A stretch of 64,000 nt of DNA from Bacillota bacterium (GCA_023409265.1 JAEYHZ010000013.1:30223-94222); one strand, 5' to 3'. Shown: positions 35,521 through 45,213, counted from the first letter of the stretch. Numbers and translations are program-made. Notes: generated by a model not told the origin, from the letters alone.

Positions 35521-37200
35521 ATGGAAATTATTCAAATTTTAATAACTCTTGCTCTTTTGGCAGCACTTGTGATTCCAACCGGTAAATATATATATAAAGT
35601 CATAACCGGTGAAAAATCTGTTTTTGACCCCTTCTTCGACAGAGTTGACGGGCTGATTTATAAACTCACAGGTGTTAAAAAATCTGAAATGGGTTGGAAA
35701 CAATATGTTGTTTCTCTGGTTATAACAAATCTGGTTATGGTCGTTCTTGTTTACTTGCTATTCAGACTTCAGGGGTATTTAGGTTTAAATCCGAACAAAA
35801 ACGGAAATATGGAGCAGTCGCTGGCTTTCAATACTGCAATTAGTTTTATAACCAATACTAATCTGCAGCATTACAGCGGTGAATGGGGATTAACCTATTT
35901 ATCACAAATGGCAGCTATTACATTTTTAATGTTTACATCAGCAGCTACCGGATTCTCTGCTGCAGCGGCGTTTATGCGCGGAATAACAGGCAAAACAAAA
36001 AACGTTGGGAATTTTTTTGTTGATGTTATCAGAATTACAACAAGAATTTTAATACCGGTATCAATTGCCGTTACTTTACTTTTGGTGTGGCAGGGTGTGC
36101 CGCAGACACTTTCAGGCAATCAGACAGTGACTACTATTGAAGGCACTATGCAGGATATTCCATTAGGACCTGTAGCCAGTCTGGAATCCATAAAGCATGT
36201 GGGTACCAATGGGGGTGGTTTTTGGGGAGCAAACTCCTCTCATCCGTTTGAAAATCCTACACCATTAACAAACGTTATTGAAATACTGGCAATGATGCTG
36301 CTCCCGGCGTCACTGGTCTATACTTTCGGCCTGATGCTGAAGAACAAAAAACAGGGGTGGGTTATTTTTGCGGCAATGGCAATATTGTTTCTAATTTCAT
36401 TGACTGTGTGCTTTGTCTCCGAGAAGGCAGGGAATCCAGCCTTGGCAGATATAGGGTTAAACCAGGCTGTGGGTAATATGGAAGGTAAAGAGGTACGTTT
36501 TGGGATCGCTCAGTCAGCGCTGTTTACAACAGTTACAACAGCATTTACTACCGGTTCCGTCAATAACATGCATGACTCTTTAACTCCACTCGGCGGCTTG
36601 GTGCCATTGGCACAAATGATGCTCAACGTAGTATTCGGCGGTAAAGGCGTCGGATTTGTGAATATGATGATGTATGCAATATTGGCTGTGTTCCTGTGTG
36701 GCTTGATGGTTGGCCGTACTCCTGAATTTCTGGGAAAGAAAATTGAAGGAAAAGAAATGAAATTAATAGCACTAACAATATTAGTACATCCATTCATTAT
36801 TCTAATTCCATCTGCAATTTCCCTGATTGCGCAATCAGGACTTGCAGGTATTACAAATCCGGGCTTTCACGGACTCTCCCAAATACTTTATGAGTTTACT
36901 TCAGCTGCAGCAAACAATGGTTCCGGTTTTGAAGGATTAGCAGATAATACTATGTTCTGGAATATTTCCACAGGCCTTGTAATGTTCTTTGGAAGGTATA
37001 TTTCCATAATAGCTTTATTGGCCGTGGCAGGTTCGCTGGCAGCAAAAAAAGAAGTTCCCGTCGGAATTGGAACATTTAAGACAGATAATAAACTATTTAC
37101 ATTTATATTGATAGCTGTAGTGCTGATTGTAGGAGCCCTGACATTCTTCCCCGCTATTTCACTGGGACCGATTGCAGAGCACTTGACACTTGGTAGATAG
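35521..37200 (+). CDS. kdpA: Potassium-transporting ATPase, channel-like subunit A
   Basis: The 559-residue protein has about ten membrane helices and four selectivity-filter-like segments, visible as TNTNLQHYSG, TNGGGFWGANSSHPFENP, TTGSVNNMHDS and ANNGSGFEGL. KdpA binds and guides potassium in the high-affinity Kdp pump. It begins 16 bases after kdpF with GGGGGTAA upstream and is followed 12 bases later by kdpB. Confidence 0.98.
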   Translation: MEIIQILITLALLAALVIPTGKYIYKVITGEKSVFDPFFDRVDGLIYKLTGVKKSEMGWKQYVVSLVITNLVMVVLVYLLFRLQGYLGLNPNKNGNMEQSLAFNTAISFITNTNLQHYSGEWGLTYLSQMAAITFLMFTSAATGFSAAAAFMRGITGKTKNVGNFFVDVIRITTRILIPVSIAVTLLLVWQGVPQTLSGNQTVTTIEGTMQDIPLGPVASLESIKHVGTNGGGFWGANSSHPFENPTPLTNVIEILAMMLLPASLVYTFGLMLKNKKQGWVIFAAMAILFLISLTVCFVSEKAGNPALADIGLNQAVGNMEGKEVRFGIAQSALFTTVTTAFTTGSVNNMHDSLTPLGGLVPLAQMMLNVVFGGKGVGFVNMMMYAILAVFLCGLMVGRTPEFLGKKIEGKEMKLIALTILVHPFIILIPSAISLIAQSGLAGITNPGFHGLSQILYEFTSAAANNGSGFEGLADNTMFWNISTGLVMFFGRYISIIALLAVAGSLAAKKEVPVGIGTFKTDNKLFTFILIAVVLIVGALTFFPAISLGPIAEHLTLGR

Positions 37201-37212
37201 GGGGATGATCAC

Positions 37213-39276
37213 ATGGACAAAAACGGAAAAGCATCAAAGAAGAGCTGGATAACCAAGGAAATACTGTTAAATGCTATAAGGGATTCATTTAAAAAGCTAA
37301 ACCCGAAAGATATGATTAAAAATCCTGTTATGTTTGTAGTTGAAGTGGGATTTATTATTACTCTGGTCCTGACCATTTTCCCAAATCTGATTGAGAAAAA
37401 TGGCAATGCCTTATATAACGGTATTGTAACTGTAATACTCTTTGTCACAATTCTTTTTGCCAATTTTGCTGAAGCTGTTGCAGAAGGCAGAGGCAAAGCT
37501 CAGGCTGAGAGCATGAAGAAAACCAAAAAGGATACTCCGGCAAAGCTTCTGGACAAAAACGGAAACGTTAAAATTCTAAATTCAAATGAAATAAAAAAGG
37601 GAGATATTGTTTTATGTGAAATTGGTGATGTAATTCCCAATGACGGAGAGGTTATCGAGGGGCTGGCCTTTGTGGATGAATCAGCCATTACAGGCGAATC
37701 GGCTCCAGTAATGAAGGAAGCCGGCGGAGACTTCAGTTCCGTAACCGGGGGCACCAAGATAAAAAGTGACTGGCTCAAGATCAGAATTACCGCTACTCCG
37801 GGAGAGTCATTCCTGGATAAAATGATAAGTCTGGTGGAAGGTGCTTCAAGACAGAAAACTCCCAATGAAATAGCATTAACAACCGTTCTTGTAAGCCTCA
37901 CAATGATTTTCCTGATAGTGGTTGTTGCACTGTATCCCATGGCTGATTATACAGGTGTAAGGATTTCGGTATCTACCCTGATTGCCCTGTTGGTATGTCT
38001 AATACCCACAACAATAGGGGGCTTATTGTCAGCCATAGGTATTGCAGGCATGGACAGGGTTACACGCTTTAACGTAATAGCCATGTCGGGAAAAGCAGTC
38101 GAAGCCTGTGGCGATGTTGATACCATGATATTGGATAAGACAGGGACCATTACCTTCGGAAACAGGCTTGCAGCGGAATTTATCCCTGTTGGCAAATCAA
38201 CACAGGAAAATATTACACGCTTTGCATTGATTGCCTCGTTGAAGGATGAAACTCCTGAGGGACGTTCTGTTGTAGAGCTGGCAAACAAACAAGGAGTAAG
38301 TATCAACAAATCAGAGTATGACAAGGCTGAAAATGTGGAATTTACAAGCCAGACACGTATGAGCGGCTTAAATCTTCCCAATGGTGCACAAGTGAGAAAA
38401 GGTGCTTCCGATACCATTCAGAAATACGTTACTGACTTAGGTGGAGTAATCCCGGAAGATTTAAAGGTAAATGTAGATAAAATATCCAAGCTTGGCGGTA
38501 CTCCTCTGGTGGTATGTGTTGATAAGGAAATAATGGGTGTAATTTATTTGAAGGATACTGTAAAACCCGGTCTTGTCCAGAGATTTGAACGCTTGCGTCA
38601 GATAGGAATTAAGACAATAATGTGTACCGGCGATAACCCGTTGACTGCTGAGACCATAGCAAAAGAAGCCGGCGTCGACGATTTTATTGCCGAGTGCAAG
38701 CCCGAGGACAAAATAGATGTAATCAAACGTGAACAGGCTGAAGGCCGGCTTGTAGCCATGACCGGTGATGGAACAAATGACGCTCCTGCCCTGGCACAGG
38801 CGGATGTGGGCCTTGCCATGAACAGCGGTACTGTAGCAGCGAAGGAAGCTGCCAACATGGTTGATCTGGATTCTGATCCTACAAAGATAATTGAGGTTGT
38901 AGAAATAGGAAAACAGCTTTTGATAACCAGGGGCTCACTGACAACATTCAGTATTGCAAATGATGTGGCCAAGTACTTTGCCATCATTCCTGCAATGTTT
39001 ACAATAGCTATTCCACAGATGAGTGTGTTAAATGTCATGGGTCTTTCAACTCCCCAGAGTGCCATTCTTTCAGCGCTTATATTTAACGCAATAATAATTC
39101 CGGCTTTGATACCTATCGCTATGAGAGGTGTAAAATACAGACCTATGAGCGCCGAGGCAATGCTGGCTAAGAACATGCTGATTTACGGGTTGGGTGGAAT
39201 GATAGTTCCGTTTATAGGCATTAAATTAATAGACATACTTATCAACCCAATATTAAAGGTCTTAAACTTGGGTTAA
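37213..39276 (+). CDS. kdpB: Potassium-transporting P-type ATPase, subunit B
   Basis: The 687-residue P-type ATPase has the phosphorylation motif DKTGTIT, the actuator loop ESAITGESAPV, the hinge MTGDGTNDAPALAQADVG, and seven membrane helices. It hydrolyses ATP to drive potassium through KdpA. Length and motifs are complete, with no sign of damage. Confidence 0.98.
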   Translation: MDKNGKASKKSWITKEILLNAIRDSFKKLNPKDMIKNPVMFVVEVGFIITLVLTIFPNLIEKNGNALYNGIVTVILFVTILFANFAEAVAEGRGKAQAESMKKTKKDTPAKLLDKNGNVKILNSNEIKKGDIVLCEIGDVIPNDGEVIEGLAFVDESAITGESAPVMKEAGGDFSSVTGGTKIKSDWLKIRITATPGESFLDKMISLVEGASRQKTPNEIALTTVLVSLTMIFLIVVVALYPMADYTGVRISVSTLIALLVCLIPTTIGGLLSAIGIAGMDRVTRFNVIAMSGKAVEACGDVDTMILDKTGTITFGNRLAAEFIPVGKSTQENITRFALIASLKDETPEGRSVVELANKQGVSINKSEYDKAENVEFTSQTRMSGLNLPNGAQVRKGASDTIQKYVTDLGGVIPEDLKVNVDKISKLGGTPLVVCVDKEIMGVIYLKDTVKPGLVQRFERLRQIGIKTIMCTGDNPLTAETIAKEAGVDDFIAECKPEDKIDVIKREQAEGRLVAMTGDGTNDAPALAQADVGLAMNSGTVAAKEAANMVDLDSDPTKIIEVVEIGKQLLITRGSLTTFSIANDVAKYFAIIPAMFTIAIPQMSVLNVMGLSTPQSAILSALIFNAIIIPALIPIAMRGVKYRPMSAEAMLAKNMLIYGLGGMIVPFIGIKLIDILINPILKVLNLG

Positions 39277-39289
39277 GGAGGGAAAATTT

Positions 39290-39910
39290 ATGAAACTGTT
39301 TTTAAGAGCAATTACTGTAACTATAGCATTATTTATTCTGTGTGGTTTTGCATATCCTCTTGCAATGACAGGAATAAGTCAGCTGGTTTTTCATAAACAG
39401 GCCAACGGCAGCATTATAGAAAGAAACGGTCAGGCGGTAGGCTCAGAGCTGCTTGGTCAGAGCTTTACAGATTCCCGGTTCTTTCACGGGAGAATTTCAG
39501 CCGTTAATTACAACACCTACAAACCTGAGGACAAAGTGCCCGACAAAGACGGTAAAACTGCCTATTCCGGAGTGTCCTCCGGTTCTGCAAACCTTGCACC
39601 TTCAAACCCTGCACTGGCTGAACGTGTAAAAAAGGATGTTGATGAATTTTTAAAAGCAAACCCCGAAGTTAAAAAAGAGGATATTCCTGCTGATCTTTTA
39701 ACAAGCCCGGGCTCAGGACTTGATCCAAATATAAGCCCTGAAGCCGCACGGATACAGATTCCGGCCATATCAAAGGCCAGCGGGCTTAGCAGCAAAGAGC
39801 TGAAGGAAATCGTTGACAAATATACGGAAGGCAGGGACCTGGGAATATTCGGAGAGCCTCGCTTTAACATACTGAAAGCCAACCTTGAGATACTAAGCAG
39901 GCTTAAATAA
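39290..39910 (+). CDS. kdpC: Potassium-transporting ATPase, subunit C
   Basis: The 206-residue protein has one N-terminal membrane helix, GSELLGQSFTDSRFFHGR and GSGLDPNISPEAA, both KdpC hallmarks. It assembles with KdpAB at the outer face. GGAGGG lies eight bases before the ATG. It ends the recognised kdp structural genes. Confidence 0.97.
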   Translation: MKLFLRAITVTIALFILCGFAYPLAMTGISQLVFHKQANGSIIERNGQAVGSELLGQSFTDSRFFHGRISAVNYNTYKPEDKVPDKDGKTAYSGVSSGSANLAPSNPALAERVKKDVDEFLKANPEVKKEDIPADLLTSPGSGLDPNISPEAARIQIPAISKASGLSSKELKEIVDKYTEGRDLGIFGEPRFNILKANLEILSRLK

Positions 39911-39981
39911 AGGATTTAAATGCACAAATCTGTTTCTATAGATAGAGATAAGCTGATATGTTTGTTATAAAGGGAGTTTGA

Positions 39982-40014
39982 ATGTTTAAAAACAGAAAAG
40001 AGATGAGGTCATGA
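39982..40014 (+). CDS. Possible 10-residue leader peptide coupled to the next gene
   Basis: ATGTTTAAA opens a ten-codon frame (MFKNRKEMRS) after AGGGAG, and its TGA overlaps the ATG of the next small gene as ATGA. The arrangement suggests translational coupling, but so short a frame could be chance. Confidence 0.3.
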   Translation: MFKNRKEMRS

Positions 40015-40151
40015 AAGATATTTTATCAACAGTAGGCTCCTGTTCAGTTGCCCTGGCAACAATATATCTTATAAAAAAAATAAATGATTACCTTAAATCT
40101 GATAACGATGTAGATACTAACTATAAAATTGATAAAGATGATGATTTTTAG
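40011..40151 (+). CDS. Small protein downstream of kdpC
   Basis: A 46-residue product with a hydrophobic N-terminal half (TVGSCSVALATIYLIKK) and an Asp-rich tail. GAGG lies directly upstream of the ATG. Clostridium acetobutylicum has a gene of unknown function, kdpX, just after kdpC, and this may be its counterpart by place only; sequence similarity was not tested. Confidence 0.5.
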   Translation: MKDILSTVGSCSVALATIYLIKKINDYLKSDNDVDTNYKIDKDDDF

Positions 40152-40226
40152 AATGAAATGCTATGCTTTAATGATTTTATTCAGGGAACCCCTGGTTTCT
40201 GTTCAGGAACACTTGGTGTCCATGAC

Positions 40227-40256
40227 AACCCTACTCAATTTCTGAGTGGGGTTTTT
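40227..40256 (+). terminator. Terminator of the kdp operon
   Basis: ACCCTACTCA pairs with TGAGTGGGGT (one G-T wobble), loop ATTTC, then TTTTT. It lies about 75 bases after the small gene. Confidence 0.9.
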
Positions 40257-40410
40257 ACTTATATTTTTATTTTTTCGAGAGTGTGAAAGTTTTTCTGTAA
40301 ATTAATTTTCTATGATAATTATTTGGGAGATGAAGGCTTTAATTTAGCCCTCATCTCTTTTACAATATAAGTAATTTAATTTTATGTCAATTAAAACATG
40401 TTAAGGTATT

Positions 40411-40650
40411 ACCCTAGCCTGCCTTCATGCATTATGGATAATTCTCTATAGGTTTTGCCCCAGTTTCTTATTGGTAAAGTCCACTTCTTTGTGGCTTCAA
40501 AGGTCGCTAGATATAGGGCTTATAGAAGGACGGTATGATTGGGGAATACGCTCCTTTGGCGGTTTAGACGGCGATAAGTGCTGTTTAGGCTTATAGCATT
40601 GGTGGTGTAAATAGCTTTCCTAACGTCATCTGAATTCTTAAATATCGGAC
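40411..40650 (-). pseudogene. IS256-family transposase remnant A (C-terminal end)
   Basis: Reading the minus strand gives DDVRKAIYTTNAISLNS, RRLNRQRSVFP, then after a stop ALYLATFEATKKWT and ELSIMHEGRLG. These match the C-terminus of Mutator-type IS256 transposases (RRAIYTTNAIESLN, KKWT, EGRL). An in-frame stop and the missing N-terminal three quarters make it a pseudogene. It abuts remnant B in opposite orientation at about 40650. Confidence 0.85.
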
Positions 40651-40909
40651 TTATTGTCCGTTTTTTAAATATACAGAAGAAGTTAGGAAAATCATTTATA
40701 CAACGAATATTATTGTAGGCCTTCACCGTCAATTTCGTAAGGTGACAAAGTCGAAGACCGTATTTCCGGCAGATAGTGCTTTGGAAAAAATGCTCTATTT
40801 AGCATCCCTTAATGTTATGAAGAAATGGACCCATCGATACAAGAATTGGGATAGAGTATTAAGTCAGCTGATGATAATGTATGAAGGACGACTTGAGCAA
40901 TATCTTTAA
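40640..40909 (+). pseudogene. IS256-family transposase remnant B (C-terminal end)
   Basis: On the plus strand FKYTEEVRKIIYTTN begins a frame through LHRQFRKVTKSKTVFP, LEKMLYLASLNVMKKWT and QLMIMYEGRLEQYL, ending at TAA 40909. Just before FKY the IS256-like reading is broken by a frameshift. Only about 80 C-terminal codons survive. The sequence differs clearly from remnant A, so they come from two different elements. Confidence 0.88.
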
Positions 40910-41141
40910 AAGATTACCCCCACTGCCCCCAAGAGCCGTCCTTATTGCCGGACGGATTAGGCCCCACGAAACAGGATATTTAAGCTCAAAACAAATATTG
41001 CCAGAAAAGTCCTTAAAAGATGCATATCTGATAGGATTTCTGGCAATACCTAAATAAAATAACAATAAAATTATCTTGCCAAAGAAGAAACTAAAAAATT
41101 CAAACCATCAAAATAATTTACTCTCCCGAGCAGCTATTTAA
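40910..41141. other. Intergenic segment with a 12-bp inverted repeat
   Basis: TATTGCCAGAAA at 40996-41007 and TTTCTGGCAATA at 41037-41048 form a perfect inverted repeat around 29 bases; a GCCGTCC/GGACGG pair lies at about 40931-40953. It may be the residual terminus of the IS256-type element. No gene seen. Confidence 0.4.
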
Positions 41142-41240
41142 GCAGTTGCTGCCTTACGCAAGCAACTGGCGTCTGAACTCAGGCTTCCTCCATATATCAT
41201 ATTCCATGACAAAACTCTCAGGGATATATCAAGAGTGAGA
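41142..41240 (+). pseudogene. HRDC-domain fragment
   Basis: The plus strand encodes VAALRKQLASELRLPPYIIF followed by HDKTLRDI, nearly the same as the HRDC protein encoded on the minus strand at 49633-50124 (VALRKQIASELKLPPYIIF). Only about 33 codons remain before the similarity stops, so it is a relic of a second copy in inverse orientation. Confidence 0.8.
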
Positions 41241-41288
41241 AGGTTTTGCATAAGATAATTGTTCAAGCGCTTACCCAACATCATAAAT

Positions 41289-41612
41289 TTATTTTCTCTT
41301 TTTACTTTTAAGCCTAAAATCAATAACTTGTACTAACGCGTAAATTATACCACCAATAAAAATAAATGGTGCTACTATATTTTCACCATTGCCAGTTTTC
41401 CAGCTATATGAACTAGAATAATACCATTGATTAACAAAATAATCTTTATAAAATTTTAGTAATAACCTATCAAGAGTAATCACTATAATGACAAGAAGAA
41501 CATTTACAATCCCTTGAATAACATATGAGTACCTTCTTAACCTTAAGGACACTAAAACACAAAAAGTAATAAATATTACTAAAATACAAACATTTACCAA
41601 TATATTATTCAT
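41289..41612 (-). CDS. Small three-helix membrane protein
   Basis: The 107-residue protein has helices at about 5-25, 32-50 and 83-98, a Tyr/Ser-rich loop (YYSSSYSWKT) and a basic tail (FRLKSKKRK). It begins about 45 bases after the stop of the decayed lipoprotein gene, on the same strand. It could be part of the same immunity cluster, but there is no direct evidence. No family recognised. Confidence 0.55.
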   Translation of the reverse strand: MNNILVNVCILVIFITFCVLVSLRLRRYSYVIQGIVNVLLVIIVITLDRLLLKFYKDYFVNQWYYSSSYSWKTGNGENIVAPFIFIGGIIYALVQVIDFRLKSKKRK

Positions 41613-41657
41613 AATATTTATTGTACCTCATTCCACCAATTTTCTTCTATCAAACTA

Positions 41658-42058
41658 CTAATTATTTTTATTCATAGCTATATTAACTAAGACTATACCC
41701 ATCCTTCGTTTTTCGTCTAAACTTAAATTATTAAACGAATTGTACGAGTCTTTTAAAAACACCAAATCATCATATTGTTTTTTTAAAACATCATACAACA
41801 TTTCTTCATCATTAGGAATATCTTTTTGGATTAATTCTAATAATTTTTGAAGTTATTCAATATTTTTTTATTTTTATCTGTCTGAAGTTGCTCAATTGTT
41901 TTAAATGCATCTGTAGTTTCTAGATTCTCTATCGTATCACAATAAATACTCTTAAATTCCTTTATGTCGCTATTATACTGTGATGTATTTGAACATCCTG
42001 CCAAAATTGTAATTACATAAATAATTAGAAGAAAAAACATTTTAGATTTAAAAATCAT
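41658..42058 (-). pseudogene. Frameshifted lipoprotein gene, paralogue of the one after rhs
   Basis: The frame from 42058 has a lipoprotein signal (IYVITILAGCSNTS) and then resembles the product of 50575-50994 (IE-LQ-KNK). It stops early at KNY, but a one-base shift at about 41848-41852 reopens it: QKLLELIQKDIPN, YDDLVFLKDSYNSF and LSLDEKRR, matching KLLEDIKGDVPQ, YDGLIFLKSTYDKW and LTLEEQSK of the paralogue, to a TAG at 41658. The inferred intact product is about 133 residues. AAGGTAGG precedes the ATG. It is probably an old immunity gene. Confidence 0.8.
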
Positions 42059-42192
42059 ACATTTGCCTACCTTAGTCATAAAATAATATACCCTGTAACA
42101 AACCACCCTTTGACAGATTGTTTATTATCAAAAACATTCTGTCAAAAAGTGATTTATTATTTCTACCATATTCTAATTTACACTATTGAATT

Positions 42193-42595
42193 CTATTTAG
42201 ATAGTTGTTCATTAACATCTTTTGCATCTACTTCCGTGACAGCTTCTCCAAGCTGATTCAACTTCTCTTTAAGGGCGGCATAACTATCATCATAATTATC
42301 ATTCATATTATATATTTTGTCTACATACCATTTCATTGCCGCCTTATACGCAGTTTCGTCTCTTCCACTATAAGCAGGAAAATTCTGATTTTGTATTGAA
42401 TTTTTGAGTTCTTTTAATTCATTGATAAACACTCCATCGCCATCCCAACCACTCATAAGATATCTGTAATCAGAACCAATAATGTAGTTGTATTGGACCA
42501 GTGCTTCTGCTACACCTTTTGACTCTTTTATATAGTCATTTATTATTTTTATAGAACCTGATGAGTCCGGATTACCATCATCTACTGCAAATTCT
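42193..42595 (-). pseudogene. Orphan Rhs C-terminal tip remnant homologous to the resident tip
   Basis: The frame runs without a start from about 42595 through VAEALVQYNYIIGSDYRYL, INELKELKNSIQ, AAMKWYVDKIYNMNDNYDDS to QLSK. It aligns with the last about 100 residues of the 51033-61139 protein: AEAEMNF-TEYKYLIDG, VKELQTLKQDF, IAYIDLVINENINYKDS. The internal ATG within SDYRYLMSG could give an 87-residue protein, but it lacks a convincing ribosome binding site. The segment runs into the P-loop ATPase gene upstream in another frame, so it is a truncated tip. The decayed lipoprotein gene lies 134 bases downstream. Confidence 0.78.
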
Positions 42596-43822
42596 GTTCC
42601 TAAGCTGTTCTTCGTTTCTGTTTATAATATCGCTCAGATTCCTGTATTTGTATTCTGAAAATATTTCTTCAAGAATACCTTCTTTTATGAAGTGATCATA
42701 AACCCCGTCAGTAGTATGTATCGTTCTTTTATTATCTTTTAAGCCTTTTGAACATTCCAAGTAATCCTTTAGTGCTTTGGCTAACATATATTCTGGGCTT
42801 TTCAAGATTTCTTCATTGTGATGTTCAATATGTTTCTTTTTAGCTGAGTCTGCAATTTCCTCAACAAGATTTGTATTGCAACTTTCATCTATAAATTGAG
42901 CAATTGAGAATATTGGAAGCAATTTATCCAATTCTCTACAAATTATTTCTTTTGGAATATTTATTTGTTCCGGCTTTTCATATATTTCAGCTATCTTGTC
43001 AGCATAAGTTAAACCTATTAGATATAACGACTCAACTATACTGTTTGCTAAAGCCTGTTTTTTCTCTCTTCTTAATTTTACACTTAAATCACCGTTTTTC
43101 TTTTTAGTTTTTATAGTATGGCTCCTGTCTGCTATTGTATCAGGTATTTTATTTATACCTGCTATCATTTTAAATGAATACACGTTAAATACCACTAGTT
43201 CATTCTCTTTATTGCATTTTATTATCTTAGCACCTCTATTAAATCCGCTATTCAGAGCCAGTTTAGTATCACTTTCATCTGAACTGCAAAGATTTTCTTT
43301 TTCATCAATAAAGACTGTTGATCCATCTGAATCAATACTTCTTGTAAGTGCTGCTTGTTTAAGGTTTGATGCTAAAAGTCCGTTGAAACATATATTACTC
43401 ATGCATTCCATGAGTGTTGTTTTTCCGGTACCTTTTTCTCCGTTAATCCAGATATACATACATTTTTCAAAGACACCTGCCATATATGTAGCCATAGCCC
43501 ATAGAGCTAAAATGCTGTAATCTATTTCATCTGTCAGATATACTTGTGCTTTTATGTACTTAACAATGTCTTTATAACATTCATAGGAATTTATTTTTTC
43601 ACCTTGCTGAAACCTTTCTAATACTGATTTTGTTATTTTGCTGACAGAATTTTTTGTGTGAATTAATTCTATGTCATATTTTTCAGCGTCATCAAATTTG
43701 AAAGCTTGTCCTTTACTGTTTACTATGTAACCTACTTTATCATTGAAAAAGCTATAATATAATGTATTGTCTACAAAGTCGTGATAAGGATAAATCTTTA
43801 CCTTTTGTTCTCCTCCTTCCAT
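42578..43822 (-). CDS. Mobile-element P-loop ATPase (phage/ICE primase-helicase-like), probably damaged
   Basis: The 414-residue product has Walker A NGEKGTGKTTLM near residue 131, Walker B STVFIDE near 184, and IADRSHTI, like the DUF3631/D5-type helicase ATPases of mobile elements. Upstream, AGGAGG and an ATG at 43886 open a frame that is thrown out by one base in an A-run at about 43855 and would join this one (KTEGLTKLIQEM). The C-terminus stops where the toxin-tip remnant begins. Both ends thus look abnormal, and the element that carried it is gone. Confidence 0.6.
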   Translation of the reverse strand: MEGGEQKVKIYPYHDFVDNTLYYSFFNDKVGYIVNSKGQAFKFDDAEKYDIELIHTKNSVSKITKSVLERFQQGEKINSYECYKDIVKYIKAQVYLTDEIDYSILALWAMATYMAGVFEKCMYIWINGEKGTGKTTLMECMSNICFNGLLASNLKQAALTRSIDSDGSTVFIDEKENLCSSDESDTKLALNSGFNRGAKIIKCNKENELVVFNVYSFKMIAGINKIPDTIADRSHTIKTKKKNGDLSVKLRREKKQALANSIVESLYLIGLTYADKIAEIYEKPEQINIPKEIICRELDKLLPIFSIAQFIDESCNTNLVEEIADSAKKKHIEHHNEEILKSPEYMLAKALKDYLECSKGLKDNKRTIHTTDGVYDHFIKEGILEEIFSEYKYRNLSDIINRNEEQLRNRICSR

Positions 43823-44680
43823 TTCCTGTATTAATTTCGTTAATCCTTCAGTTTTTAAAATTTTTATTTTTCTTTTTTATTTCCATAAGTTTACATCCTC
43901 CTGATATAATAATTTTGTAATACCTGTTTTTTGTATTACCATATGATTATATTAAGATTTTTGTCAGATGAAACACTACACTGACACTTTCTGAAAATAA
44001 TTTTCATAGAAATAAATTTGATCTAAAAATGTAATTTCTAATTTCTATGTCCAGCATAATAAATTCAATTGAAATTACACTTTTACACTTTTCTAGGTAT
44101 ATATTGTGATTTATGTAATTTCAACTTCGCTCAATTCTATAGCTATTCTAGCAATTCTAGATATATTTCAGATTGAAATAAGCTTATTATTTTTCCGAAT
44201 AAACCAACTTAAAAATATTGTAAGTTTCTTATTAATTCCGGCACATATGCCTGAGCAATAGATTACTTAAAGAGTTTTTCAAATAATATCTTGACAAGAC
44301 CAATCAGCAACTGATCCTCAGCAATAAGCTATATTTTTCTGAGTACATGGATTGGCAAGCACTGAGCTTTTCTGCATTTTTTTATAGCTTTTAACTATGA
44401 TTTATTAGGTATATAAAATTGTCTATGAATATGCTGCAATTGCTGACTATCAATATTTAATATTATCTTAAGTTATTCAAGCTTACTAAATGGATTTCAA
44501 GCATATGCAATTATTGATATTTTCTTAAAGCGCAAAAGTTGTTTCTGGTATGTTTTGAAATGTTTGTATTAAAATTTATTTATGTATCATTTTTGAAATG
44601 TCTGAGATATGATTTTGAAGCTCTGGAATATCATATTTAATGATAATTAAACTTAATTCGATTTTATGTATCCTAACAAA

Positions 44681-44729
44681 AAAGAAAGGCCAACAGGATT
44701 GTATTTTCCCGTTGACCTATTGGTTTGTT
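44681..44729 (+). repeat. Hairpin-forming 49-bp repeat, copy 1
   Basis: AAAGAAAGGCCAACAGG through CCCGTTGACCTATTGG can fold as AGGCCAAC/GTTGACCT. A second copy lies at 50411-50459 in the same orientation with about six differences. It resembles a terminator with a T-rich tail. Confidence 0.75.
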
Positions 44730-44770
44730 TCTCTATTGGTTTGTTTCTCTATTGGCTTGTTTCTCTATTG
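44717..44770 (+). repeat. 16-bp tandem repeat
   Basis: CTATTGGTTTGTTTCT is repeated three times (third copy with one change) and a partial fourth, expanding the tail of the 49-bp repeat. Unit positions are 44717, 44733, 44749 and 44765. Confidence 0.9.
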
Positions 44771-45213
44771 ACTTTTATGACGCTATTTTCGGAATGTTCA
44801 TATATAACAATGTTAAATCAGCTTAATTAATATTAATTCATTAAAATTTTCAATGTGCAATTTTAATTTGTGTATCCCATAGAGCTGATATTTCTGTACC
44901 CAAAAATACGACAGGAAACAAACCACTAAAGATAGAGAAATGTAAAAAACTCATTTTTTAAGTTTCTGTGAGACGGCTATATTAAATCCGGCATGTATGC
45001 TCTGACCGAAAAAACAAAACCTCATACAAACCTTTCCACCAAAGTGTCATCTCAAAGATACCCAAAAGCATAGTAACTATGCATCATAGCTTAAAGGCAG
45101 CCTTTGGTCATCTGTAGTCAGCCACCTGTACATACCTTAAATGTGTCACATTTATATATGCGCCCATAACGAAACGTCAATTTGTTATGTCTACTCAGTC
45201 CCATCTGAAGCTT

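Noticed and set aside
41138..41323. 61-codon minus-strand frame
   Set aside because: It is antisense to the HRDC fragment and has no protein similarity or ribosome binding site.
44717..44770. Regular 16-bp repeats considered as a CRISPR remnant
   Set aside because: Units are directly adjacent without spacers and no cas gene is near.
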